A stretch of DNA of 64,000 bases, from assembly GCF_003614185.1 (NCBI RefSeq), contig NZ_KZ987724.1, positions 259,512 to 323,511 on the forward strand, written 5' to 3'. The first letter of the stretch is position 1. Every line of letters begins with the position of its first letter. The notes below the pieces were generated by a model. The model made no database searches, was not told where the DNA came from, and was given only the letters and a program-made list of their open reading frames with translations. Positions 53,686 through 64,000 of the stretch are shown here, piece after piece. The DNA comes from Paenibacillus aceti. Its GTDB lineage: Bacteria; Bacillota; Bacilli; Paenibacillales; Paenibacillaceae. Made by a program: the position numbers and the translations under genes.

Positions 53686-54849
53686 TTATTTTTCCCCCTC
53701 CCGTTTGTGGAAAAAGCGCTTCAAGGCCTGATATACTTCACCCTTTTCCTTAATGACATAGTACAGGAACCGCTCATGCGTCAAATTCCGGTAGGCCGAC
53801 ATTAGTGTGCTGCTCCGGTTGTATTGATTCACCTCACCGTAGCCGAACATATTCGAGCGCTTCAATAGCTCGCCGATCAGCCGGGTGCAGCGTACATTGT
53901 CCGAGGTCAGATTGTCGCCGTCAGAGAAATGGAAGGGATAGATGTTGTAGCTGGATGGGGGATAGCGTTCATCGATGATTTCCAGCGCCTTCTGGTAGAC
54001 AGAGGAGCAGATCGTTCCGCCGCTCTCTCCCCGGGTGAAGAAGTCCTGCTCGGTAACCTCCTTGGCTTCCGTATGATGTGCGAGGAATACGATCTCAACT
54101 TTCTCGTACTGCTTGCGCAGAAAGCGGGTCATCCAGAAGAAGAAGCTGCGCGCGCAGTATTTCTCAAAATTGCCCATCGATCCGCTGGTATCCATCATGG
54201 CGATAATGACCGCATTGGAATGGGGGAGCTTCACATCCTCCCAGGTTTTATAGCGCAGATCATCCGGGGATATGCCATGGATGCCGGGTGAACCGGAGGT
54301 CGCATTGCGGCGCAGATTCTCCAATATCGTTCGTTTCTTGTCTATGTTGGACATCAGGCCCTTCTTGCGGACATCGTTGAAACGGAAGGAGACGGTCTCC
54401 AATTCGTCCTTCTCCTTCTCTTGGATGAAGGGAAGCTCCAATTCACTGAACAGCATATTCTCCAGGTCCTCGATGCTGATCTCGGCCTCTACGACATCAT
54501 GGCCGGGCTGATTGCCTGCCTTACCGCCTTTGCCGGCATCCTTGGGTTGATCCTGGGCCAGCACATCACCCACTTCACTATCCCCATCCCCTTGCCCGAC
54601 ATGCTTCTGCTTCTGATAGTTATGAATGAAGCGGTACTCCTCCAGATTGCGCAGCGGTACCTTGATAATCTGCTTGCCGTCCGACATGATGATATTCTCT
54701 TCTGTAATCAGATCAGGCAGATTCTGTCTGATCACTTCCCGTACCTTCTCTTGGTGACGCTGCTGGTCCTGATAGCCTTTACGGTGCAGCGACCAGTCTT
54801 CCTTGGAGACCACGAAGCTAGACTTATTCTGTTCAAATGAAGATGACAC
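53686..54849 (-). CDS. yhbH: YhbH/UPF0229 sporulation protein (DUF444)
   Basis: The 387-residue protein has a basic, Gln-rich start, an acidic middle and a C-terminal von Willebrand A-like domain with the metal site [14 protein letters not shown]. In enterobacteria the homologue YeaH is encoded with YeaG (PrkA) and YcgB (SpoVR), and the three are thought to act together. GTG 54849 is 6 bp after GGGAGGTG; the GTG nine bases upstream overlaps that site and is less likely. Confidence 0.92.
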   Translation of the reverse strand: MSSSFEQNKSSFVVSKEDWSLHRKGYQDQQRHQEKVREVIRQNLPDLITEENIIMSDGKQIIKVPLRNLEEYRFIHNYQKQKHVGQGDGDSEVGDVLAQDQPKDAGKGGKAGNQPGHDVVEAEISIEDLENMLFSELELPFIQEKEKDELETVSFRFNDVRKKGLMSNIDKKRTILENLRRNATSGSPGIHGISPDDLRYKTWEDVKLPHSNAVIIAMMDTSGSMGNFEKYCARSFFFWMTRFLRKQYEKVEIVFLAHHTEAKEVTEQDFFTRGESGGTICSSVYQKALEIIDERYPPSSYNIYPFHFSDGDNLTSDNVRCTRLIGELLKRSNMFGYGEVNQYNRSSTLMSAYRNLTHERFLYYVIKEKGEVYQALKRFFHKREGEK

Positions 54850-54973
54850 GGTGGGCACCTCCCTATCGGAATGTCAGGATTTAAAAAGTAGCTGTAACTA
54901 AGTATATTCAAGCGGGGCGGTGATATGTGAGGGAGAGGCTCAGCTTGGCAGGTGAAATATTAACGGAGGGCAT

Positions 54974-55008
54974 TAAAACAAATAACCCGCCGATGAAGGC
55001 GGGTATTG
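54974..55008 (-). terminator. Terminator of the degV genes (minus strand)
   Basis: AACCCGCC and GGCGGGT pair around GATGAA. On the minus strand the stem is followed by ATTTGTTTT. Confidence 0.75.
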
Positions 55009-55035
55009 TGATTATAGCAGATCCGTGTTTCTGAA

Positions 55036-55890
55036 TTAAAGGGTCTTCTTCGTATATAGAATCCCGATCGTCTTCGCGCCGCAGTGGCTGGAGATGACGC
55101 AGCCAGCTTTGGAGATAGCGACTTCTCTTGCTCCGGTCTTCTCCTGCAGAATATTCTGCAAATAGACGGCATCTTCATCCGCGAGGGAATGAGTGACGAA
55201 GATCAGGTCATTGTCCATGTCGTCTACGCGAGCCAGCGCATTATCCAGCATTTGCTGCAGCGCCTTCTCACGGCTGCCGCGCACCTTATAGGCTGGGGTC
55301 ATCTTACCATCGATCACCTTGATCACCGGTCTGATCTTCAGCAGGCTGCTGACCAGGTTCTGCATACCCGAGCAGCGTCCGCCCTTATAGAGATAGTCAA
55401 GCGAATCGATGACAAATTCCGTCTCCACCTGCGGACGGGTTCGATGCAGCAGATCCATAATCTCTTCCATGCCCCGACCGTCTTCCGCTGCTCTGACCGC
55501 CTTCATGACCTGCAGTCCGATCCCAGTTGACAGGTTCAATGAATCGAATACATGAACCCGACCCTTCGGAAATTCGGCTGCAGCGATCAGGGCATTCTGA
55601 TACGTAGACGATAGCTCGGATGACAAGCTGATATATAGAATATCCCTGCCTTCCGCTATTGCGGGAGAGAAGGCTTGGGTGAAGTCGGCTGGGGAAGGAG
55701 CGGCCGTCTTCGGCAGCTTTCCAGTCTCACTAACTTTCTGATATAGCATCGGGGTATCCAGATCAACACCATCTTTATAAGTCTGCTGATCAAAGGTGAC
55801 ATACAGGGGAATGATGCCAATGTCATACTTCCCAATCCAATCGGATGGCAGGTCACATGTGCTGTCTGTGAATATTTTAATGTTTCCCAT
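55036..55890 (-). CDS. degV: DegV family fatty acid-binding protein, copy 1
   Basis: The 284-residue protein has the DegV landmarks IFTDSTCDLPSDW, FVIDSLDYLYKGGRCSG and VISSHCGAKTIGILYTKK. DegV proteins bind a fatty acid and act with FakA (DAK2-type) kinases to phosphorylate host or exogenous fatty acids. AAGGAGG precedes the ATG. It is a close relative of the next gene upstream (the two proteins look about two-thirds identical by eye), with 46 bp between them. Confidence 0.92.
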   Translation of the reverse strand: MGNIKIFTDSTCDLPSDWIGKYDIGIIPLYVTFDQQTYKDGVDLDTPMLYQKVSETGKLPKTAAPSPADFTQAFSPAIAEGRDILYISLSSELSSTYQNALIAAAEFPKGRVHVFDSLNLSTGIGLQVMKAVRAAEDGRGMEEIMDLLHRTRPQVETEFVIDSLDYLYKGGRCSGMQNLVSSLLKIRPVIKVIDGKMTPAYKVRGSREKALQQMLDNALARVDDMDNDLIFVTHSLADEDAVYLQNILQEKTGAREVAISKAGCVISSHCGAKTIGILYTKKTL

Positions 55891-55936
55891 TTTGTAGTCC
55901 TCCTTATGTGTTGTATAGTAAAGCTTTGTCTTCTGT

Positions 55937-56794
55937 TTAAACTCCAGACTTCTTAGTATACATGATTGCTACGGTATGTGGGCCACAATGGCTCGAAATG
56001 ACACAACCCGCTTGAGAAATAGCCACTTCTCGCGCACCTGTCTGTTCTCTAAGCACGGCGGCCAGCTGCTGGGCTTCTTCCTCGGCCAGCGTATGAGCGA
56101 CGATAATCAGATCCTGATCCATCGCTTCGCGATTTGCGAGTGCGTTGTCGAGCATTTTTTGTACGGCCTTGTCCTTTTTGCCGCGGACCTTATAGGCCGG
56201 AATAATCGAACCGTCGATCACTTTCAGAATCGGTCTGATCTTCAAGAGGCTGCCGATGAAATTTTGCATACCGGAGCAGCGTCCGCCTTTATATAAATAC
56301 TCTAGTGTATCAATGACAAATTCGGTATTTACCAGCGGTCTGATCTGCTTGATCAGAGCGACGATTTCCTCCGCGCTCTTGCCTTGCTCCGCCGCCCTGA
56401 CGGCCTTCATAACGAGCAGTCCGATGCCGCTGCACAGATTCAGCGAATCGATGACATGAATCCGTCCTCGTGGAAATTCCTCCGCCGCGATCAGGGCATT
56501 CTGATAGGTAGCGGACAGCTTGGAAGACAGGCTGATATAGACGATCGTCTCGCCACGCTCGATATACGGGCGGAAGATGTCTATGAAATCGGCTGGCGAA
56601 GGCGCCGTCGTCTTCGGAAGAACGCCCCCGGCATCGACTTTGCGATAGAGCCCCTCTGGAGTGATGTCGATCCCGTCCCGGTAAGTTGCATCTTCAAACA
56701 CTACATAGAGGGGAATGATCCCTATGTCATATTTCACAATCCAATCTGCAGGCAGATCGGAGGTGCTATCCGCGAATATTTTTACCTGTGGCAT
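55937..56794 (-). CDS. degV: DegV family fatty acid-binding protein, copy 2
   Basis: The 285-residue protein has IFADSTSDLPADW, FVIDTLEYLYKGGRCSG and VISSHCGPHTVAIMYTKK. The start at 56794 (MPQVKIFAD) fits the family and AAGGAGAGG; the open frame is 14 codons longer. It is the first gene of a two-gene tandem duplication that probably gives fatty acid carriers with different chain preferences. No FakA-type kinase gene is in the window. Confidence 0.92.
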   Translation of the reverse strand: MPQVKIFADSTSDLPADWIVKYDIGIIPLYVVFEDATYRDGIDITPEGLYRKVDAGGVLPKTTAPSPADFIDIFRPYIERGETIVYISLSSKLSATYQNALIAAEEFPRGRIHVIDSLNLCSGIGLLVMKAVRAAEQGKSAEEIVALIKQIRPLVNTEFVIDTLEYLYKGGRCSGMQNFIGSLLKIRPILKVIDGSIIPAYKVRGKKDKAVQKMLDNALANREAMDQDLIIVAHTLAEEEAQQLAAVLREQTGAREVAISQAGCVISSHCGPHTVAIMYTKKSGV

Positions 56795-56847
56795 ATACCT
56801 CTCCTTATAATAACTGATTGATGGTGTCGCAGGCATCTATTCCTGGA

Positions 56848-57258
56848 TTATAGATTTGCGAATAAGAACACGATGAGCGCTGGCAGTATAAATAATGCCG
56901 AGAATACCGTCCCCAGAATGGCGAATACCTTCTTGCGGTTTTTCATCGTTAATCCGACAATACCGAGAATAAGCGCGACCAGATTCACGGCGAAGGTTAG
57001 TACCAAGATCAAGACGCCAGCAATCGCGCTACCTTGTTGAATGAAATAACTCTCGAACAGTTCCTCAGGACTGTCCAGTACATTAGCCGCAGCTACTGAC
57101 ACAAGCACAGTGGCAACAATATAACCGAAGAACGACACCAGGCTCATGATGAAGGAGGCGATGCCAGGACCTGAATGTTTAGGCGATTGAATCGCTTGGT
57201 TAGCTTGCGCAAGGTGAGGCGGATATGTAGGGTAATTCCTCTGGTCAAAGTTTTCCAT
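56848..57258 (-). CDS. Small membrane protein, DUF4190-like
   Basis: The 136-residue protein has a Pro/Tyr/Gln-rich cytoplasmic start (NYPTYPPHLAQANQAIQ) and three membrane helices (about residues 33-58, 77-102 and 112-134). The loop after the second helix is NRKK-rich. It resembles DUF4190-type membrane proteins of unknown function. It lies 53 bp before the degV pair on the same strand and may be transcribed with it. Confidence 0.7.
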   Translation of the reverse strand: MENFDQRNYPTYPPHLAQANQAIQSPKHSGPGIASFIMSLVSFFGYIVATVLVSVAAANVLDSPEELFESYFIQQGSAIAGVLILVLTFAVNLVALILGIVGLTMKNRKKVFAILGTVFSALFILPALIVFLFANL

Positions 57259-57338
57259 TTAAATAAGTCTCCTTTAGGCCATAATTGTCACTCTGTTTAA
57301 TTTTTCATATCTCTGCCAAAAAATCAATGATTATTTCA

Positions 57339-57355
57339 CTAGTATATTATACTAG
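57339..57355. promoter_or_regulatory. Exact palindrome between two divergent genes
   Basis: CTAGTATA-T-TATACTAG is an 8-1-8 perfect palindrome between the DUF4190-like gene and ywdK. It could be an operator that serves both promoters. Confidence 0.5.
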
Positions 57356-57421
57356 AATGTATCAATCCGTTGGGTTAAGATGGTAAAAGGAAGATTTGAA
57401 GTATAAATAGGAGGCGTTAGA

Positions 57422-57802
57422 ATGCAACGCAAATATGCCGGGATCGGCGCTATACTCATGTTATTGTCTGTGGCGCTAGGCGCGTTTGGCGCCCATGTGC
57501 TGAAAGCGGAAATCGGAGAGGCTGCGTTGGGGACGTTCGAGACGGGGGTTCACTATCAAATGATCCATGGGCTCGGGATGATACTGGCGTCTGTGGCTGC
57601 CGCCTTTGGAGGCAATGCAGGTAGATGGCGCTGGGCGAATATCCTGTTTCTGATCGGGACGATTCTATTTTCAGGCAGCTTGTACCTGCTTGCTATTACG
57701 GGCTGGAGATGGTTCGGTCCGATTACGCCGCTGGGCGGGGTGTCCTTCCTTGCAGGCTGGCTGATGTTCATTCTGGCAGCATGGGATAAGAAGCAGCAGT
57801 AA
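57422..57802 (+). CDS. ywdK: DUF423 membrane protein, YwdK-like
   Basis: The 126-residue protein has four membrane helices and the DUF423 marks GAFGAHVLK, FETGVHYQMIHGL, FSGSLYLLAITG and ITPLGGVSFLAGW. Function is unknown. AGGAGG precedes the ATG. Confidence 0.9.
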   Translation: MQRKYAGIGAILMLLSVALGAFGAHVLKAEIGEAALGTFETGVHYQMIHGLGMILASVAAAFGGNAGRWRWANILFLIGTILFSGSLYLLAITGWRWFGPITPLGGVSFLAGWLMFILAAWDKKQQ

Positions 57803-57810
57803 AATAGATT

Positions 57811-57850
57811 GAAGCGGGCGAATCTACGAATGAAGTAGATGGTCCGCTTC
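57811..57850. terminator. Hairpin between ywdK and the next, convergent gene
   Basis: GAAGCGG-ATCTAC and GTAGAT-CCGCTTC pair around GAATGAA. The T-run is weak (CTTGCTGTTT). Confidence 0.6.
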
Positions 57851-57874
57851 CTTGCTGTTTCGGATAATAGCTCC

Positions 57875-58432
57875 TCATTTCTCGTTAAGATCGATAATTT
57901 CACTGAGATGAAAAGAATATACCTGCTTCTCGTCGACATGATAAACCGTCAATGTATAGGTCTCCGGAATAAAGTTCAAGATCCGGCATGGAATGCTGAG
58001 CCGTTCTCCATTGCGGTTGACCAGCAGGCGGACGAGTGAATTATCGGCGATGTATTTCTTGATCCAGTTTTCAAAAGCTTGACTTTTGGCTAAGTTCTCA
58101 AAGTTATGAGTAGGCTGGGCCTGAATCAGTTCCTTGGGAGATTCGCCTGATTTTGCAGTCTTATCATCGGTGGTGGATGTGTTGACCGCATTCTCATTCA
58201 GTCTCTTGTAGGACTTGGCGATGAATGACTGTTTCCTGTTCGTAAGCATGGAGCTGATGATCTCACCCAGCTCGATACCTGAATTGACCCGATAATCGAT
58301 AATGTCCTCATTGCTGTTCAGAAGCTGCAGCAGTTTTTGCAGTGCTTTTGCGTTAGTCTGCTCTCTGACTAGAATTTCTACATTAAATAGAAAACCTAGT
58401 TCCTCTTGGTCGTTTGCACTTGATTTCTTCAT
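57875..58432 (-). CDS. Conserved hypothetical protein
   Basis: The 185-residue soluble protein has an N-terminal helical segment (FLFNVEILVREQTNAKALQK), a low-complexity middle and a C-terminal part that looks like a small beta barrel (RLSIPCRILNFIPETYTLTV, HVDEKQVYSFHLSEI). I recognise no family. It is divergent from the suf operon, with about 340 bp between the start codons, so its promoter probably shares that region. Confidence 0.65.
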   Translation of the reverse strand: MKKSSANDQEELGFLFNVEILVREQTNAKALQKLLQLLNSNEDIIDYRVNSGIELGEIISSMLTNRKQSFIAKSYKRLNENAVNTSTTDDKTAKSGESPKELIQAQPTHNFENLAKSQAFENWIKKYIADNSLVRLLVNRNGERLSIPCRILNFIPETYTLTVYHVDEKQVYSFHLSEIIDLNEK

Positions 58433-58661
58433 ATTTCCCCCAAAAACTCATGTAATATAGCTTGTGCCCAAAAACATTTCATATGTTTTTACCCACTAAT
58501 CATAGCACTGCTTCAAAGGGAAGCATAGTCCTAAAATCTTATAACCATACGGGATTCATGGCGGATTGCAAGGTAATTCGTAGTATTCAAATCTATATTA
58601 AAAAGGAAATGAATCTTTGCTGCTTGCGTTGATTCGGGTTGCAAAGTAGGGTAGAATGGAA

Positions 58662-58729
58662 TGAGAATCAGTGAGAATCACCAATAATAATTCTAAACAG
58701 ATAATTATTAGAATTATTTATGCTATAAT
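58662..58729 (+). promoter_or_regulatory. suf promoter region with operator-like repeats
   Basis: TATAAT lies at 58724-58729. Upstream are AATAATTCTAA (58686-58696) and its exact inverted copy TTAGAATTATT (58708-58718), 11 bp apart, and a direct repeat TGAGAATCA at 58662 and 58672. The second arm covers the -35 area. A Fur/PerR-type regulator is likely (GATAATTATTAGAATTATT is similar to a Fur box). The rest of 58433-58661 shows no gene. Confidence 0.6.
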
Positions 58730-58773
58730 GACTTTACCACAAAAGAGAACGAGTAATGGAGGGTATGATCAGA

Positions 58774-59553
58774 ATGACAAAGTTCGTTGTTGAAGGTCTC
58801 AAAGCAACTATAGAAGGAAAGGAAATTCTCAAGGGAATTGACCTTGAAATAAAGGGCGGAGAAATTCATGCCATCATGGGCCCGAACGGAACGGGTAAGA
58901 GTACGCTTGCTTCCGCATTGATGGGACATCCTAAATATGAAGTAACCGATGGTTCTGTGAGCATGAACGGTGAAGATGTACTGGAAATGTCCGTGGATGA
59001 GCGCGCCCGTGCTGGCTTGTTCCTGGCGATGCAATATCCAAGTGAAATCGCTGGTGTCACTAACTCGGATTTCCTGCGCAGCGCGATCAACGCGCGTCGT
59101 GAGGAAGGCAATGAAATCTCACTGATTAAATTCATCCGCCAAATGGAGGGCAAGATGAAGGAACTGGAGATGAATCCTGAATTCGCTCACCGTTACCTGA
59201 ATGAAGGCTTCTCCGGCGGGGAGAAGAAACGGAATGAAATTCTGCAAATGATGATGATTGAGCCGAAGCTCGTGATTCTGGACGAGGTCGACTCGGGTCT
59301 GGATATCGACGCATTGCGTATCGTTGCCAATGGGGTGAACAGTATGCGTGATGAAGATCGTGGATTCCTGATCATTACACACTATCAACGTCTGCTTAAC
59401 TATATTAAACCGGATGTCGTTCACGTTATGATGCAAGGCCGGATCGTTAAATCGGGTGGTCCTGAGCTGGCAGAACGTCTGGAACGTGACGGTTATGATT
59501 GGGTCAAAGAGGAACTTGGAATTACGGATGAAACTGTCGGTCAAGAAGCCTAA
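58774..59553 (+). CDS. sufC: SufC Fe-S cluster assembly ATPase
   Basis: The 259-residue ABC-type ATPase has Walker A in MGPNGTGKST, the signature FSGGEKKRNEI and Walker B in LVILDEVDSGLD. It binds SufB and SufD and drives cluster assembly. ATG 58774 is 10 bp after GGAGGG; upstream in-frame ATGs overlap that site. First gene of sufCDSUB. Confidence 0.96.
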   Translation: MTKFVVEGLKATIEGKEILKGIDLEIKGGEIHAIMGPNGTGKSTLASALMGHPKYEVTDGSVSMNGEDVLEMSVDERARAGLFLAMQYPSEIAGVTNSDFLRSAINARREEGNEISLIKFIRQMEGKMKELEMNPEFAHRYLNEGFSGGEKKRNEILQMMMIEPKLVILDEVDSGLDIDALRIVANGVNSMRDEDRGFLIITHYQRLLNYIKPDVVHVMMQGRIVKSGGPELAERLERDGYDWVKEELGITDETVGQEA

Positions 59554-59573
59554 TACGGAAGGAGGGAACTGAA

Positions 59574-62085
<2,512 letters not shown>

Positions 62086-62086
<1 letters not shown>

Positions 62087-62508
62087 TGCAACTTGATGAT
62101 TTATATCGCCGTGTAATTATGGATCACTATAAAAACCCGCGCAACCGCGGAAAATTCGATGACGATTCGTTAACCGTAGATTTGAATAACCCGACCTGTG
62201 GGGATCGTATCTCGCTCCAGCTGAAGCTGGAGGATGGCGTGGTCAAAGATGCCCGCTTCAGCGGAGAGGGCTGCTCGATCAGCATGTCCTCGGCATCGAT
62301 GATGACTGAGGCGGTGAAGGGCCGGACCTATGCGGAAGCGATGGAGCTGGCGAACCGTTTCTCTTGCCTGATGCAGGGGAAAGCTGTCGAATTTGATGAG
62401 TATGAAGAGCTGGAAGCTCTGTCTGGTGTTAATAAATTCCCTGCCCGGATCAAGTGCGCGACATTGGCGTGGAACGCATTGAAAAAAGGGATTCATGAAG
62501 AAGAGTAA
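62086..62508 (+). CDS. sufU: SufU sulfur-transfer protein
   Basis: The 140-residue protein has three conserved cysteines (NPTCGDRISL, GEGCSISMSS, RIKCATLAWNAL) and the Asp that bind zinc. It accepts sulfur from SufS, as in other Gram-positive SUF systems. Its presence, rather than SufE, marks the operon as Bacillus-like. Confidence 0.95.
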
Positions 62509-62554
62509 ACCTGAGCTTATAAGCTTAATGAAAGTTTAAGGAGGTAATGCAGCC

Positions 62555-63952
62555 ATGGCCAAGAAAGCACCTGAAATGGAAGAGTATAAGTATGGCTTTC
62601 GCGACGAGCATAAGTCAATTTTTCAATCGGGTAAAGGCTTGACTCGCGAGATTGTGACGGAAATTTCCCGAATGAAGAATGAACCGGAGTGGATGCTTAA
62701 CTTCCGCCTGAAGTCGCTGGAGCAATTCGAGAAGATGCCGCTGCCGCGCTGGGGCGGAAATCTGGACGATCTTGACTTTAACGAAATTCAATACTATGTC
62801 AAGCCATCTGAGAAGCAAGGCAAGACATGGGATGAAGTTCCTGATGAGATCAAAGAGACCTTTGATAAGCTTGGTATTCCGGAAGCGGAGCAGAAGTTCC
62901 TGGCCGGGGTATCGGCTCAGTATGAATCCGAGGTAGTATATCACAGCATGCAGAAGGATCTGGAGGATCAAGGCGTTATCTTTATGGATACCGACTCTGC
63001 TCTTAGAGAGCATCCGGAGATCTTCCGTGAATATTTCGGTACGATCGTGCCTCCAGCGGACAATAAATTCGCCGCTTTGAACAGTGCGGTATGGTCTGGC
63101 GGCAGCTTCATTTATGTGCCGAAGGGCGTGAAGTGCGAGATTCCGCTGCAAGCCTACTTCCGTATTAACTCGGAGAATATGGGGCAGTTCGAACGGACGC
63201 TGATCATCGCTGATGAGGACAGCTTCGTACACTATGTAGAGGGCTGTACGGCTCCGATTTACAGCACGAACTCGCTGCACAGTGCTGTCGTGGAGATTAT
63301 CTGTAAGAAGAACGCTCGTGTTCGTTACACGACGATTCAGAACTGGGCGCCGAACATTTATAATCTCGTTACGAAGCGTGCTGTTGCCGAAGAGAATGCA
63401 ACGATGGAATGGGTTGATGGCAACATCGGCTCCAAGCTGACGATGAAATATCCAGCGGTCATCCTGAAGGGACGCGGCGCCAAAGGCAGCGTATTGTCCA
63501 TTGCTGTCGCCGGCAAAGGCCAGCTCCAGGATGCGGGCGCGAAGATGATCCACCTCGCACCGGATACGACTTCGACGATCATCTCGAAGTCGATCAGTAA
63601 GCATGGTGGTAAGGTAACATACCGCGGTCTTGCATCGTTCGGCCGTCAGGCTGAAGGCGCGAAGTCCAATATCAAGTGCGATACGCTGATTCTTGATAAT
63701 GAGTCGACTTCAGATACAATTCCATACAATGAGATCATGAATGATAACATTGTACTAGAGCATGAGGCGACGGTATCGAAGGTGTCGGAGGAGCAGCTCT
63801 TCTACTTGATGAGCCGTGGTCTGACCGAAGAGGAAGCGACGCAGATGATCATCATGGGCTTCATCGAGCCGTTCACGAAGGAACTGCCGATGGAGTACGC
63901 GGTTGAAATGAACAGATTGATAAAATTCGAAATGGAAGGGTCGATCGGTTAA
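62555..63952 (+). CDS. sufB: SufB Fe-S cluster assembly scaffold protein
   Basis: The 465-residue protein has [18 protein letters not shown] at the start, [20 protein letters not shown] and [20 protein letters not shown] in the beta-helix core. Near the end are [19 protein letters not shown] and [19 protein letters not shown]. It is the main scaffold on which clusters are built. It lies 46 bp after sufU with AAGGAGG. The 48 bases after its stop show no terminator before the window ends. Confidence 0.96.
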   Translation: MAKKAPEMEEYKYGFRDEHKSIFQSGKGLTREIVTEISRMKNEPEWMLNFRLKSLEQFEKMPLPRWGGNLDDLDFNEIQYYVKPSEKQGKTWDEVPDEIKETFDKLGIPEAEQKFLAGVSAQYESEVVYHSMQKDLEDQGVIFMDTDSALREHPEIFREYFGTIVPPADNKFAALNSAVWSGGSFIYVPKGVKCEIPLQAYFRINSENMGQFERTLIIADEDSFVHYVEGCTAPIYSTNSLHSAVVEIICKKNARVRYTTIQNWAPNIYNLVTKRAVAEENATMEWVDGNIGSKLTMKYPAVILKGRGAKGSVLSIAVAGKGQLQDAGAKMIHLAPDTTSTIISKSISKHGGKVTYRGLASFGRQAEGAKSNIKCDTLILDNESTSDTIPYNEIMNDNIVLEHEATVSKVSEEQLFYLMSRGLTEEEATQMIIMGFIEPFTKELPMEYAVEMNRLIKFEMEGSIG

Positions 63953-64000
63953 GATCAGACCTTCACAGTGGAAAAAGGGCGATCCCCAAAGTCATGACTA

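Noticed and set aside
62615-63604. Minus-strand open frame of 329 codons inside sufB
   Set aside because: It mirrors the sufB reading frame, and sufB is fully conserved over this region.

Overview
The window looks like chromosomal DNA of an endospore-forming low-GC Gram-positive, most probably Paenibacillus or a close relative (inference from gene content, gene order and protein style; no database search was possible). It carries CotF-type coat proteins, a gamma-type small acid-soluble spore protein, Spo0E-like, YtxC, PrkA, YhbH and SpoVR proteins. It also has a B. subtilis-type sufCDSUB operon, liaFSR, an alaRT-like pair, a SAM-I riboswitch on methionine genes and a threonyl-tRNA synthetase T-box. 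No rRNA, tRNA, CRISPR array, prophage or intact insertion sequence was found.

Layout. 1-7.3 kb: the 3' part of mutS2, small and zinc-ribbon proteins, a lipoprotein, an FAD oxidoreductase, two coat proteins and an Lrp regulator/aminotransferase pair. 7.3-14.4 kb: Spo0E-like protein, cobalamin adenosyltransferase, RluA-type pseudouridine synthase, YusI/ArsC-like protein, YpcP-type 5'-3' exonuclease, modAB without modC, a DUF3055 protein and an HRDC protein. 14.4-24.4 kb: corA with a candidate metal-sensing leader, metA-metI behind a SAM-I riboswitch, mqnC, ytxC, thrS with T-box, a 3D-domain protein and a spore SASP. 24.9-31.8 kb: an envelope-stress block (liaFSR, an HtrA-type protease, an OmpR/EnvZ-type pair). 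31.8-40.7 kb: ispH, aroF, an E. coli-type (GSI-beta) glutamine synthetase under tandem GlnR-type boxes, pepT, serC, trmL and an AbrB-like regulator. 41-45.3 kb: a phosphodiester glycosidase pair, a PLP-fold protein that has apparently lost its catalytic lysine, and a PD-(D/E)XK-like protein. 46-54.9 kb: the sporulation kinase prkA and yhbH-spoVR, separated by yitT and a decaying amino-sugar cluster (nagB and GH9 pseudogenes around an intact ROK kinase). 55-64 kb: two tandem degV genes, small membrane proteins and sufCDSUB.

The most unusual content lies between genes. Five loci carry one repeat element built of about 25-bp units at fixed offsets: two direct units 50 bp apart, then two inverted units 50 bp apart. 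Four loci have all four units and one has three. Two further loci carry elements with unrelated unit sequences but nearly the same spacing (about 50, 58-62 and 50 bp between unit centres). This suggests one class of intergenic element whose geometry is conserved while its unit sequence is not. A separate MITE-like repeat with terminal inverted repeats is present in at least three or four copies. Two short genes that are easy to miss encode predicted single-pass membrane proteins of 27 and 34 residues.
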